Of a stretch of DNA of 64,000 nt, positions 33,486-41,860 are shown piece after piece. This DNA comes from Streptomyces sp. NBC_00620. GTDB lineage: Bacteria; Actinomycetota; Actinomycetes; Streptomycetales; Streptomycetaceae. The translations under genes were made by a program, and so were the position numbers. The notes below the pieces were generated by a model that searched no databases, had not been told where the DNA came from, and saw nothing but the letters and a program-made list of their open reading frames with translations. Each line of letters opens with the position of its first letter. Within the stretch, counting starts at the first letter, position 1. The DNA is taken from the NCBI RefSeq assembly GCF_026341825.1, contig NZ_JAPENY010000003.1, forward strand, positions 2,542,001 through 2,606,000, read 5' to 3'.

Positions 33486-36400
33486 CTACGAGATCGCCTG
33501 CCGCCACTGTCCCAGCCGGGTCTCCACCCCCTCGGCCGGGGTGTCCCGGCCGAGCTCGCGGAGCGTGCGGGCCTGACCGTCGAGGACTTCGAGCAGCTGC
33601 GGTCCGAACACCGCCGGGTCCTGCTGGGCCAGCGGTTCGAGCAGGGCCCCGGCCTCCTCGTACAGGATCAGCGCCGCGGCGGGCTGTTCCAGCTGCAGGT
33701 GGCACAGGGCCGTCTGGCATTGCGCGGCGACGCGTTCGAGGGTGATCGAGGGGTGAACGTCGACGAATCCCCGGAAAATATCCACGGCCTCGCGCAGAGG
33801 GCCCAACGCCTCGACAGGCCGCGCGAGGGCGGTAAGGGAGCATCCGACGAGGTTCAGCACCGAGCCGAGACCGACGAGCGCCTCCGGCTCGCCCGGCCAC
33901 TCGCGGTACAGCTCCGCCGCCTCCGACGCCACCGCGACCGTCCCCTCGTACGCGGCCAGAGCGGCCTCTTCCGTGGTGGCCTGGCCGGCCGTAGTGAATC
34001 GGTGGACGGCCTGCACGCCCAGGGACTTGGCAAGGGTCGGGCGTACGGAGGGATCATCGGCCGGCAGGCCGCGCAGGAGCGCGACGGCCTCGTCCGCGTG
34101 GTACCCGAAGGGCTCGCCGAGCTGGTGGCCGCTTCGGGCAAGCGCCAGGTGCGCGCTGGCCCGGAGGAAGACCTCCGCGGGAGTGTCCCTGTCACGCAGG
34201 AGCTCGACTCCCTCTTCCGCCGCGTCGATCGCGTCCGGCAGCAGCTCCCCGAGGTTCACCAGGCACTCGGCCAACGCGATGAGTGTCCTGGCCCACGACA
34301 CCTGGACGACTGCCGCGACCTCGGACGGGAGGCTCTCGAACACGTCCGCAGACTCCTCGAACCGCTCGGTCGCCAGGTCGAAGCGGCCGAGCCGAACGTG
34401 GCAACTACCCTGAGCGGCAAGGGTTTCGGCCAGAAGCATGGCCTTGTTCACGTTGTCGGCATCCCCCAGCAGACGCTCCACTTCCCCCAGTTCCACCAGC
34501 GCCTCCGCGGGCTGCCCCAGTCCGGCGAGGCAGAGCCCGTGGGTGTGACGGGTCCTGGCGAGGGCAAGGAGGACGACCGGGTTGTCCGCCGTGTACGGTC
34601 GCAGGTCTTCCGAGGCCCGTGCCAGCGGGTCGAGCGCCTCTTCCGGGCGGCCGAGGGCGATCCGGCACTGCGCCAGGGTGACCAACGTCTCCGCCCGGCT
34701 CACGCCGAACACGTCGTGCGGCTCGCCACGCTCCTCGAAGTTGTCGAACACGGCGGCTGCCTCGGCCGCCCGGCCTTCCGCCTCCAGCGGGTTCCCGACG
34801 AGCACCAGTCCGGAGGCCAGCGTGCTGAGAGCCATGCCGTGCATGAACAGCAGCAACGGGCCCTCGACGGGCAACTCGGTCAGGATGTCGACCGCCTCGC
34901 GGCCCGCGGCGACGCCGTCCTCGGGGCGGCCCAGGCGCAGGGCACACACACCGGCCAAGGAAAGTCCCAGCCCGAGCAGCGCCCGGCGCTCGTCACCGCC
35001 GTCGCCCACCGCACGGCAGATCGCCACTGCCTGTTCGGCCTGGTCCGCAGCCTCGGCCGTCCGGCCCAGGGAGAAGAGCGCGGTACTCACGCACACGAGC
35101 GCCTCGACCTCGGCCAACGGGCGGTCCGGGTCAACCGGCCCGCGCCCGTCGAGTAGGCCGACCGCCCGTTCGGCGGCGGCAAGGGACCGCGCGGGTCCAT
35201 CACCCCCGGCGAAGACCAGGAGCTGGCTGAGGCTTGTGAACGCCTCTGCGGCGCGGCCCGTGTACTGCTCGTCCTCCGCGGCCAGTTCACCGTAGACCTC
35301 GGCCTCGGTACGCACGGCGTCCACCGCCTCGTTGGGCCTGTCGAGCTCTAACTGCAGGTCGGCGAACTCGGCGGCGATCTCTCCGAGGTCCCGCCGGTGC
35401 TCGGGATGGTGCAGGGCTAGTTCCGCGTAGAGGGCGAACGCCTCACGGCAGGGTTCGACGGCCTCCGGCAGCCGGTCGGCCAGGCGCAGCAGGTCGGCGA
35501 GGCTGCCCAGCGCCGAGGCCAGCGCCGACCCCGGCGCTGGAGCGCCCATTGCCCGGTGCGAGGCCGTGGCCCCGGTGGGCGGGTACGCGACGAAGTCGTC
35601 GGGGAGCAGCGCGCGGCGCTCGGCGACCAGTTCCTGGGCGTGCCCGATCGCGTCGGTGATCCGGCCGGCCGCGCTGCTGTAATCGACGAGGATGCCGAGA
35701 CCCCGGGCAAGCATCCAGCGCTCCGAGGGTTCCGCGGGGACGACAAGACGGCGCAGCAGCTCCACGCTCTCGACGGCCGGCACGAGGGCCGCGTCGTACC
35801 GCTTCTGGAAGGCCAGCGTCCAGGCCAGCAAGCGCAGTTGCTCGGCCTGGTTAAAGGCCTGATGGCGGGCCTGGTTGCCGGCCGCGCGCCGGGACAGCAG
35901 CGGCACTAGGGCGTTTCGGATCCGGTCCGGGGCGCGGGCGCCGAAGCCCTCGACGACTCGCGCGATCCCGCGCTCGAGTGTGCTCGTGTAGCCCTTCTCC
36001 TGCCGGGGCCAGTCGGGGTCGGAGCCGACGCACGGGCGGTAGCCGCCCGGGTCCGGTTCCAGCACGGGGGCACCTTCCGGTGCGGCGTCGAGGCTGCGGG
36101 CCAGGTCGACGAGCAGCTCGCGCATGCCACCGAAGATGGACCGCTCCGACCTGCCGTGGCTCTCGATGGCCCGCACGAGCGTCCTGGCCGCGTCTCCCTG
36201 CCGGCCCGCGTCGGCATGACAGGCGGAGAGATTGATCAACGCGTCGGCGCAGGCGGCCCGGTGGCTTGCGGCCTGGGCGGCGAGCCTAGCGTAGTCGTCG
36301 GCCGCCGCGCCCAGCAGCGTGACCGCACGCTCCAGGTCCCCGGAGCGCGCCAGACAGGTGCCCAGGTTGTACGCCGCCCGGGCCCGGGCGACCGGGGTCC

Positions 36401-38645
36401 CGCCCTTGTTCTCCTGGTACGCCCGTTCGGCGCCCTTGGTCGCCTGCCCGAGGTCGCCGAGGGCCTCGCGGAGGGCGACCAGGTCGGTGAGGAGGTCGGC
36501 GCGGACACGGAGTTCGGCGGGGGTCGGGCGGGGGCCGGCGTCATAACCGGCCACCGCCAGGGCGGCGACACGGCAGCGCAGGGCGGCCACCGGGCGGTCG
36601 GGGAACGGGCCCGGGTGGCGGACGGCGGCGGCCGCGGCGGCCAGCGCCCCGTCCGTGTCGAGAGCAGCGCACCACTCGACGGAGGTCTCCACAAGGGTCG
36701 GCAGCTGCGACCGCGGTTGTGCGGCGGCCTCGTCGACGAGGCCGCCGAGGCGTGCCACCAGGAGTCCGCGCAGCGCGGCACGGACGTGCCGACGGCCGTC
36801 CTGGCGGGCGGCGAGCTGGAGGGCTTCGAGCATGCGGATGGTGTGGTCGAGGGTGTGCGCGGGGTGGTCGTGCACGTCGAGAGCCAGGGTGGTTAGCTCC
36901 TCCCCGGTGTCTTCGAGGAGTTGTTCGGCGAGCAGGTCGGGGGCAAGCGGGGCCAGCCGGTCGCCCGGTCCGGGGAACAGCCCCCGGAGCCACTCCGCCG
37001 TCCGGACACGGCGGCCGGTATCACTGCGGTCGGCGAGTTCGGGCACTGTGGTGAGCAGGTCGACGGCCTCGGCACGGTTCGGAGTCGTGAGCGTGGCGAG
37101 GACAACCGCCTGGTGGGTGGTCCTCGGGTCGAGGTCGGCGATGCCGTGAGCTTCGAGGCGGCGCTCCCAGCGGGTCCGTTCGCGGCCGACGAACAGCTTC
37201 AGGGTGCCGCTCGCCGTGGGGGACGTCTGGCCACGCAGCGCCAGCAGCACGGCGAGGTGCACCTTGAGCGGATTGCTGTATCCGTCGTCGCTGAGGTCGG
37301 GCAGCACCGCGGGTACGGTGCTGCCGCCGAAGGCCCGCAGCGCCTTGCGCGCGTGCCGGACCCGGTCCGCCGGTTCCAGGCGCCCCGCCGCGAGGCGGAT
37401 GAGTTCCCGGGTGCTGTGTTCGACCAGGCCGGACGTGCTGCGGCGTAGGTCGGCCCACCAGGTGACCGAGTCGGGGAGCGGGAAGCCGACGCGGGGATCT
37501 CCGCCGTCCTGCCCCGGCGTCCGGTCGAGCAGCAGCAGCCGCAGCGGCGCGCCACGTCGGCCTGGGCGGCCGAACCCGGCGAGCAGTCGGCCGACGGTGT
37601 CGGTCAGGCCGTCCGGATAGTCGATCACCAGCAGGGTGGGCCAGACGAGTTCGACGCGCGTGGCGTGCGCGAGGGTCAGCTCCCTGAGGCTCGCGAACCC
37701 AGCCGACCAGCCCTTCGCCACGGCCTCCTGGCACAGCTCTGCAGCCAGCCGGGTCTTGCCCGCGCCGCCGTCGCCGGTCACCACCGCCACGCTGAACCGG
37801 TCCGGTGCGGCCCACCAGCGGCGCAGCCGCCCGAGTTCCTCCTCCCGGCCGAGGAAGGGCACGCGATGGAACTTCGCCTGAAGCAACAGGTAGTCCGGCA
37901 CTCCCACCGGGTCGAGGTCCTCGTACGCCGGGGTCATGAATCCGCTCGACCAGGCGTCTAGTTCGGAAACCAGCGGCCACGGATGCACTTCCTCCACCTG
38001 ATGGGCGTACGCCCTCACCAGGCCCGCGAACCGCTGGTCCTCCAGCAGCCGCGACACGGTGACCGCCTCAAGTCTGCGCCCTCCGAACATCACCGGGTCG
38101 TCGACGACGACACCCAGCAACTCCCGTCCGGGACCGAACAGTACGGCGCCCGACATGCCCTGCCAGGCGGAGGCGCCCGCGCCGAGGGGGATGGGGGACG
38201 CGCTGGTGATGTCGACGTGGTAGCGCCCGCCCAGCGCTCCAGTAGTCCGGCTGATCGACCCCTGCAGGGTCTCCGGCTCGCGAGATCCGTCGGCCCGCTG
38301 CTGAGCCCTGGGGAATCCGTGCGCCCAGCACCGTACGCCGCTGTCCTTGACCCGGCCCCAGCGCAGCGCGCCCCGGTCCGGAGCCGTCCGCCAGGGTGCG
38401 GAGGGTACTCGCAACAGGGCGGCGTCCAGGGCACCGTCCGGTTCCCACGCGAGTTGGGCCTCGGTGTCGTCGGTCCCGCCGAACAACCGCACGCGGTACG
38501 GAGGCCCTTCGCGCAACACATGGCGTGCGGTCAGGACGAGGTCGTCACTGACCGCGTACCCGGACCCGTAACTCACCTGGTCGCGGCCACCCGCCCAGAC
38601 CTCGACCACCCGGTGAGCTCCCCGCCGTCGCTGCTCACTGTCCAT
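33486..38645 (-). CDS. Trypsin-like protease / STAND NTPase / TPR fusion, predicted conflict-system sensor-effector
   Basis: The product is 1719 residues. An N-terminal trypsin-like domain (about 10-210) has an apparently complete triad: His42 in TARHVL, Asp74 in GALDAALLRV and Ser165 in QGMSGAVLFG. There is no signal peptide, so it is cytoplasmic. An NTPase module follows: FLGREEELGRL, Walker A GDGGAGKT (291-298) and Walker B LLVIDYPDGL (about 338-347). Roughly residues 690-1710 are degenerate TPRs. This is the STAND layout of effector, switch and sensor repeats. ATG 38645 has GGGGAG upstream. It lies 71 bp after a Trypco2 gene, its usual partner. An in-frame TTA (codon 1099) implies bldA-dependent translation. 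The biological trigger is unknown. Confidence 0.92.
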   Translation of the reverse strand: MDSEQRRRGAHRVVEVWAGGRDQVSYGSGYAVSDDLVLTARHVLREGPPYRVRLFGGTDDTEAQLAWEPDGALDAALLRVPSAPWRTAPDRGALRWGRVKDSGVRCWAHGFPRAQQRADGSREPETLQGSISRTTGALGGRYHVDITSASPIPLGAGASAWQGMSGAVLFGPGRELLGVVVDDPVMFGGRRLEAVTVSRLLEDQRFAGLVRAYAHQVEEVHPWPLVSELDAWSSGFMTPAYEDLDPVGVPDYLLLQAKFHRVPFLGREEELGRLRRWWAAPDRFSVAVVTGDGGAGKTRLAAELCQEAVAKGWSAGFASLRELTLAHATRVELVWPTLLVIDYPDGLTDTVGRLLAGFGRPGRRGAPLRLLLLDRTPGQDGGDPRVGFPLPDSVTWWADLRRSTSGLVEHSTRELIRLAAGRLEPADRVRHARKALRAFGGSTVPAVLPDLSDDGYSNPLKVHLAVLLALRGQTSPTASGTLKLFVGRERTRWERRLEAHGIADLDPRTTHQAVVLATLTTPNRAEAVDLLTTVPELADRSDTGRRVRTAEWLRGLFPGPGDRLAPLAPDLLAEQLLEDTGEELTTLALDVHDHPAHTLDHTIRMLEALQLAARQDGRRHVRAALRGLLVARLGGLVDEAAAQPRSQLPTLVETSVEWCAALDTDGALAAAAAAVRHPGPFPDRPVAALRCRVAALAVAGYDAGPRPTPAELRVRADLLTDLVALREALGDLGQATKGAERAYQENKGGTPVARARAAYNLGTCLARSGDLERAVTLLGAAADDYARLAAQAASHRAACADALINLSACHADAGRQGDAARTLVRAIESHGRSERSIFGGMRELLVDLARSLDAAPEGAPVLEPDPGGYRPCVGSDPDWPRQEKGYTSTLERGIARVVEGFGARAPDRIRNALVPLLSRRAAGNQARHQAFNQAEQLRLLAWTLAFQKRYDAALVPAVESVELLRRLVVPAEPSERWMLARGLGILVDYSSAAGRITDAIGHAQELVAERRALLPDDFVAYPPTGATASHRAMGAPAPGSALASALGSLADLLRLADRLPEAVEPCREAFALYAELALHHPEHRRDLGEIAAEFADLQLELDRPNEAVDAVRTEAEVYGELAAEDEQYTGRAAEAFTSLSQLLVFAGGDGPARSLAAAERAVGLLDGRGPVDPDRPLAEVEALVCVSTALFSLGRTAEAADQAEQAVAICRAVGDGGDERRALLGLGLSLAGVCALRLGRPEDGVAAGREAVDILTELPVEGPLLLFMHGMALSTLASGLVLVGNPLEAEGRAAEAAAVFDNFEERGEPHDVFGVSRAETLVTLAQCRIALGRPEEALDPLARASEDLRPYTADNPVVLLALARTRHTHGLCLAGLGQPAEALVELGEVERLLGDADNVNKAMLLAETLAAQGSCHVRLGRFDLATERFEESADVFESLPSEVAAVVQVSWARTLIALAECLVNLGELLPDAIDAAEEGVELLRDRDTPAEVFLRASAHLALARSGHQLGEPFGYHADEAVALLRGLPADDPSVRPTLAKSLGVQAVHRFTTAGQATTEEAALAAYEGTVAVASEAAELYREWPGEPEALVGLGSVLNLVGCSLTALARPVEALGPLREAVDIFRGFVDVHPSITLERVAAQCQTALCHLQLEQPAAALILYEEAGALLEPLAQQDPAVFGPQLLEVLDGQARTLRELGRDTPAEGVETRLGQWRQAIS

Positions 38646-38716
38646 GGCCCGACTCCCCGTTGCCGGCCTTGCCCGTCAAAGTTCCGCTGCTGAGCAGCGC
38701 AGCGGCCCCAGGCGTC

Positions 38717-39046
38717 TCAGTCGGGCTGGACTACCGGCGGCCGTTTCGCCATGTCGTCCCCCACTTGGACCCGCTGCCCGTCGGGCGCACCGGCGAGACG
38801 CGGTGCCAACGTCAGCGTCAGCCGATGCGTCGATCCCCGGCTCCGCTCCATCGACGCCCCCGCCGTCACCACGCTCCACAACCCGGCCTTGGCATTGGCC
38901 TCGACCCCCGTACTGAGCGCGACCTCCAGCTCCAGCACGACCGAGTCCAGTTCGAACTTCAACGATTCGCCCTCCCCCGCAGCGATCGCCGTCTGCAGCT
39001 CCATCCGCAACTTCGCAATCGCCTCCGCCAACGGGACGTCTGCCAT
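38717..39046 (-). CDS. Trypco2 (trypsin-co-occurring domain 2) protein
   Basis: The product is 109 residues from ATG 39046 with GGTGGGTGG just upstream. It contains LAEAIAKLRMELQTAIAAGEGESLKFELDSVVLELEVALS in pieces: an N-terminal helix, a beta strand of conserved FELDSVVLELEV type, then a second strand with LTLTLAPR. This is the Trypco2 pattern, a small domain recurrently encoded beside trypsin-like proteases and STAND NTPases and thought to link or be cleaved by them. It immediately precedes the trypsin-STAND gene on the same strand, so the two form an operon. Precise role is unproven. Confidence 0.85.
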   Translation of the reverse strand: MADVPLAEAIAKLRMELQTAIAAGEGESLKFELDSVVLELEVALSTGVEANAKAGLWSVVTAGASMERSRGSTHRLTLTLAPRLAGAPDGQRVQVGDDMAKRPPVVQPD

Positions 39047-39376
39047 CCACCCACCACCAGAGCCGATTTGAACCGACTTATCGCCACGTGAGGCGGGATC
39101 GAGTGTAGGGCGCTGGGTTGGGGCGGGCCCAGGGGTCTGCACGAAGCCGAGACCGCGCATGCGCGGGTACGGGCCCTGTGGTCGCCGACGGCGGGCCGCA
39201 TGTGGCTGGGCGCGCAGTTCCCCGCGCCCCTGGCGGAGTGCAGTCCCGCTCGACCACGGGCGGCGGGGCGCCGGCGGTGCTCGACCCCCACGGGAGACGA
39301 GCACCTCTTCAACTGGGCGTCACGGGCGGTGCGCGGGCGGGAGAACCAAGCGGCACCCCCACCGGCCCGCAGGGGG
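39047..39376. other. Intergenic region between RmdB and the Trypco2 operon
   Basis: About 330 bp without a credible gene. It should hold the Trypco2 promoter: a minus-strand TACACT (39107-39102) is a candidate -10 giving a leader of about 50 nt, though no good -35 is visible. It also contains one copy of a dispersed repeat. Near 39356-39376 a short G/C stem follows the rmdB stop and may be a weak terminator. Confidence 0.5.
39202..39231. repeat. Dispersed intergenic repeat, copy 1
   Basis: This 30-bp unit ending in GTTCCCCGCGCCCCT matches 26 of 30 bases of the unit at 62239-62268. Sequences of this kind (a GTGGCTG start and the same end) occur in many Streptomyces intergenic regions, from memory. 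Confidence 0.7.
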
Positions 39377-41599
39377 CTACTCCGCGGCCGGCAACGCGGC
39401 CCGCGGCCGCTGCCACCCCCGCGACCCCCGGGCCAGCAGCCACGCCGTGGTGTCCTCCGGAGGCATCGCCGCTGCGACCAGCCACCCCTGCACGGCATCG
39501 CACCCGAGGTCGCGCAACCGCTCCCACGTCTCGTCGTCCTCGACGCCCTCGGCGACGACGAGCAGCCCGAGCGAGTGCGCGAGGTCGATGGTGCAGCGCA
39601 CGATCTCCGCGTCCTCGTTGTCCACGGCGAGCTTCGCGACGAAGGAACGGTCGATCTTCAGCTCGCTGACCGGCAGCCGGCGCAGATGGACGAGCGAGGA
39701 GTACCCCGTACCGAAGTCGTCGAGGGACATCTTCACGCCGTGTCCGGTCAGCCCGGCCAGGGTGTCCGCGGCCCGCTGCGGGTCCTCGAGGAGCACATGC
39801 TCCGTTATCTCCAGCTGGAGCGACCCGGCGGGAACCCCGTGCCGGGCGAGCCGCGCGGCAACCGACCCGGCGAACCCGGGGGTGTGGACGTCGCGCGGCG
39901 AGACGTTCACCGCGACCGGCACATGCAGCCCCTGTGCCCGCCACCGTGCGACCTGCGCGAGTGCCGTCTCCAGGACGTACTCGGTGAGGTGCGGCATCAG
40001 CCCGGAGGACTCGGCTATGGCGATGAACTCGTCCGGCGCCACCCTCCCCCGCTCGGGGTGCACCCACCGTACGAGCGCCTCGAGTCCGGCCACCTGCCCG
40101 TCGAACCGGACCTTGGGCTGGTAGTGCAGCTCGACGTCGCCGGCGTCCAGTGCCCTGCGCAGATCCCCGAGCAGCCCCAGCCGGTCCGGGGTGTTCGAGT
40201 CCCGCTTGGACTCGTACACCTCCACACCCGTCCGGTCCCGCTTCGCCTGGTACATCGCGACGTCCGCCCGCCGGAGCAGGCCCTCGGCGTCGAGCGCGTG
40301 GTCGGGGAAGACGGCGAGCCCGGCGCTGGCCTCCAGGACGAGCGAGAGCCCGTCGAGATCGAGCGACGAACCGAGCGCGGCGACCAGATTGCGGGCGACG
40401 CGCGTGGCCGATGTCGTGGAGTCGGCGATCGGCAGTAACACGGCGAACTCGTCGCCGCCCAGCCGCGCGGCCTCCGCCCCGCGCGGCAGGTTGAGCCGCA
40501 GCCGATCGGCTATCTGAAGGAGCAGCCGGTCCCCTGCGAGATGCCCCAACGTGTCATTCACCGAACGGAAACGGTCCAGGTCGATCAGCATCAGGGCGGA
40601 ACGCGCACCGATGCGTTCGGCATCGTCCAGAGCCGTCCACGTACGTTCAAGCAGCCACTGCCGGTTGGGCAGCCCGGTCAGCGGGTCGCGCAGTTGCTCC
40701 TCGGCCCGTGCGCGGGCTATCCACAGCGTGGAGTCGAGAGCGATCAGCGGGATCGAGAAGAGCGGCAGCAGCATCGGCTGCGCGGTCGCGACCACGCAGA
40801 TCAGTGGCGTGATACCGAGCAGCGCCACCGCTACGAGCCCCTGTCTGACCAGGGCCGTGCGGGCGACGGTCGGCAGACCGCCGGTGCGCGGCGCATGGAC
40901 GTACCAGAGCAGAGTGCGGGTGGCGGCGAGATAGGCGGTGGCGACCAGCACCACCTCGGGTACCGCGGAGACGGTCCAGGTCTCGGGATTCCAGGGCGTC
41001 TCGACGGACGGGAACCGCCCGAACGCGGCCAGGACCAGCGCCCCGGCTCCGATGCCGAGGATGTCCACCGCGCCGTGCAGTATGCCCTGGCGCCAGCGGT
41101 TGCGGCGCGCGATACCGACCAGGACGACGACGGTCAGGCTGACCATTCCGGCGGGCACCCAGCCGTACAGCAGCAGGACCGCGAGGGTGAGCGCGGCGCC
41201 GGAGCCCGTGCCGCCCCACCAGCGGGAACGGCCGAGGGCGACCAGATGGCCGACGATGACGCCGGTCAGCAGGGCGAGCGACCAGCCGACGGCGCCGGAG
41301 GGGAAGAGTGCGTGGTCCCCGCTGAACGCCCGGTAGAAACCGGCGCCGAGGACGAACCCGGCTGTCGCGACGACCGCCGCGGGCAGCGCGGGCCAGGATA
41401 TGGGCCGTTCGGGCTCGTGGCCCGCCATGCCGGGGCCGGGGCCGAGACCGCCGACACCCACACCGCCACCGACCGTGCGGGGCGCGGCGCCGGGGCGCTC
41501 CGCGGTCCGCGCCGTCCCCCGGCCTGCCCCAAGCCATGCGCCGGCCATCCGGCGCAGGCGCAGCCGTGAGTCAGGGGCGGCGCTCTCGGTCGGTTCCAT
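39377..41599 (-). CDS. rmdB: Membrane GGDEF-EAL c-di-GMP phosphodiesterase, RmdB-like
   Basis: The product is 740 residues from ATG 41599 with a GAGAGG ribosome site. It has a basic/Gly-rich N-terminus, about six or more TM helices, GGDEF (RLGGDEFAVLL, 381-385) and a full EAL domain. EAL residues are intact: EALVRW at 507-512, NVSPRDV, LEITEH, LDDFGTGYSS, LKIDRSFV, VVAEGVED. The I-site is degenerate (RGAE). It is therefore predicted mainly to hydrolyse c-di-GMP. The position next to ligA matches rmdB of S. coelicolor, from memory. Codon 388 is TTA, directly after GGDEF, implying bldA-dependent translation. Confidence 0.92.
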   Translation of the reverse strand: MEPTESAAPDSRLRLRRMAGAWLGAGRGTARTAERPGAAPRTVGGGVGVGGLGPGPGMAGHEPERPISWPALPAAVVATAGFVLGAGFYRAFSGDHALFPSGAVGWSLALLTGVIVGHLVALGRSRWWGGTGSGAALTLAVLLLYGWVPAGMVSLTVVVLVGIARRNRWRQGILHGAVDILGIGAGALVLAAFGRFPSVETPWNPETWTVSAVPEVVLVATAYLAATRTLLWYVHAPRTGGLPTVARTALVRQGLVAVALLGITPLICVVATAQPMLLPLFSIPLIALDSTLWIARARAEEQLRDPLTGLPNRQWLLERTWTALDDAERIGARSALMLIDLDRFRSVNDTLGHLAGDRLLLQIADRLRLNLPRGAEAARLGGDEFAVLLPIADSTTSATRVARNLVAALGSSLDLDGLSLVLEASAGLAVFPDHALDAEGLLRRADVAMYQAKRDRTGVEVYESKRDSNTPDRLGLLGDLRRALDAGDVELHYQPKVRFDGQVAGLEALVRWVHPERGRVAPDEFIAIAESSGLMPHLTEYVLETALAQVARWRAQGLHVPVAVNVSPRDVHTPGFAGSVAARLARHGVPAGSLQLEITEHVLLEDPQRAADTLAGLTGHGVKMSLDDFGTGYSSLVHLRRLPVSELKIDRSFVAKLAVDNEDAEIVRCTIDLAHSLGLLVVAEGVEDDETWERLRDLGCDAVQGWLVAAAMPPEDTTAWLLARGSRGWQRPRAALPAAE

Positions 41600-41812
41600 T
41601 CCCGTCCCTCTCACAGCCGGCGGTGCCCACGCCACGCGACCCGAGCCCGAAGACAACTGGCCACGGACGCCGCGTCTGAAAACCATTCCCCGCACTCCCG
41701 AGGAGCAGGGGTTGCCCCAACCGCAGCTGGGCACGGCAGGCGCACACCTCAACAGTAGGCCGCAGAAGGCTTCCACGGGCAGCGGTCGTCCACGGTTGCC
41801 CGAATGCGACCC

Positions 41813-41852
41813 GGCCACCCGTATGCATCTGATATGCGCCGAACGGGTGGCC
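41813..41852 (-). terminator. ligA terminator
   Basis: A perfect 10-bp stem (GGCCACCCGT with ACGGGTGGCC, about 20-nt loop) begins nine bases after the ligA stop. It separates ligA from rmdB. Confidence 0.8.
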
Positions 41853-41860
41853 TTCAACCG

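Noticed and set aside
33177..35156. 659-codon plus-strand frame opposite the trypsin-STAND gene
   Set aside because: Shadow frame without domain or ribosome site; the minus strand carries protease, NTPase and TPR motifs.
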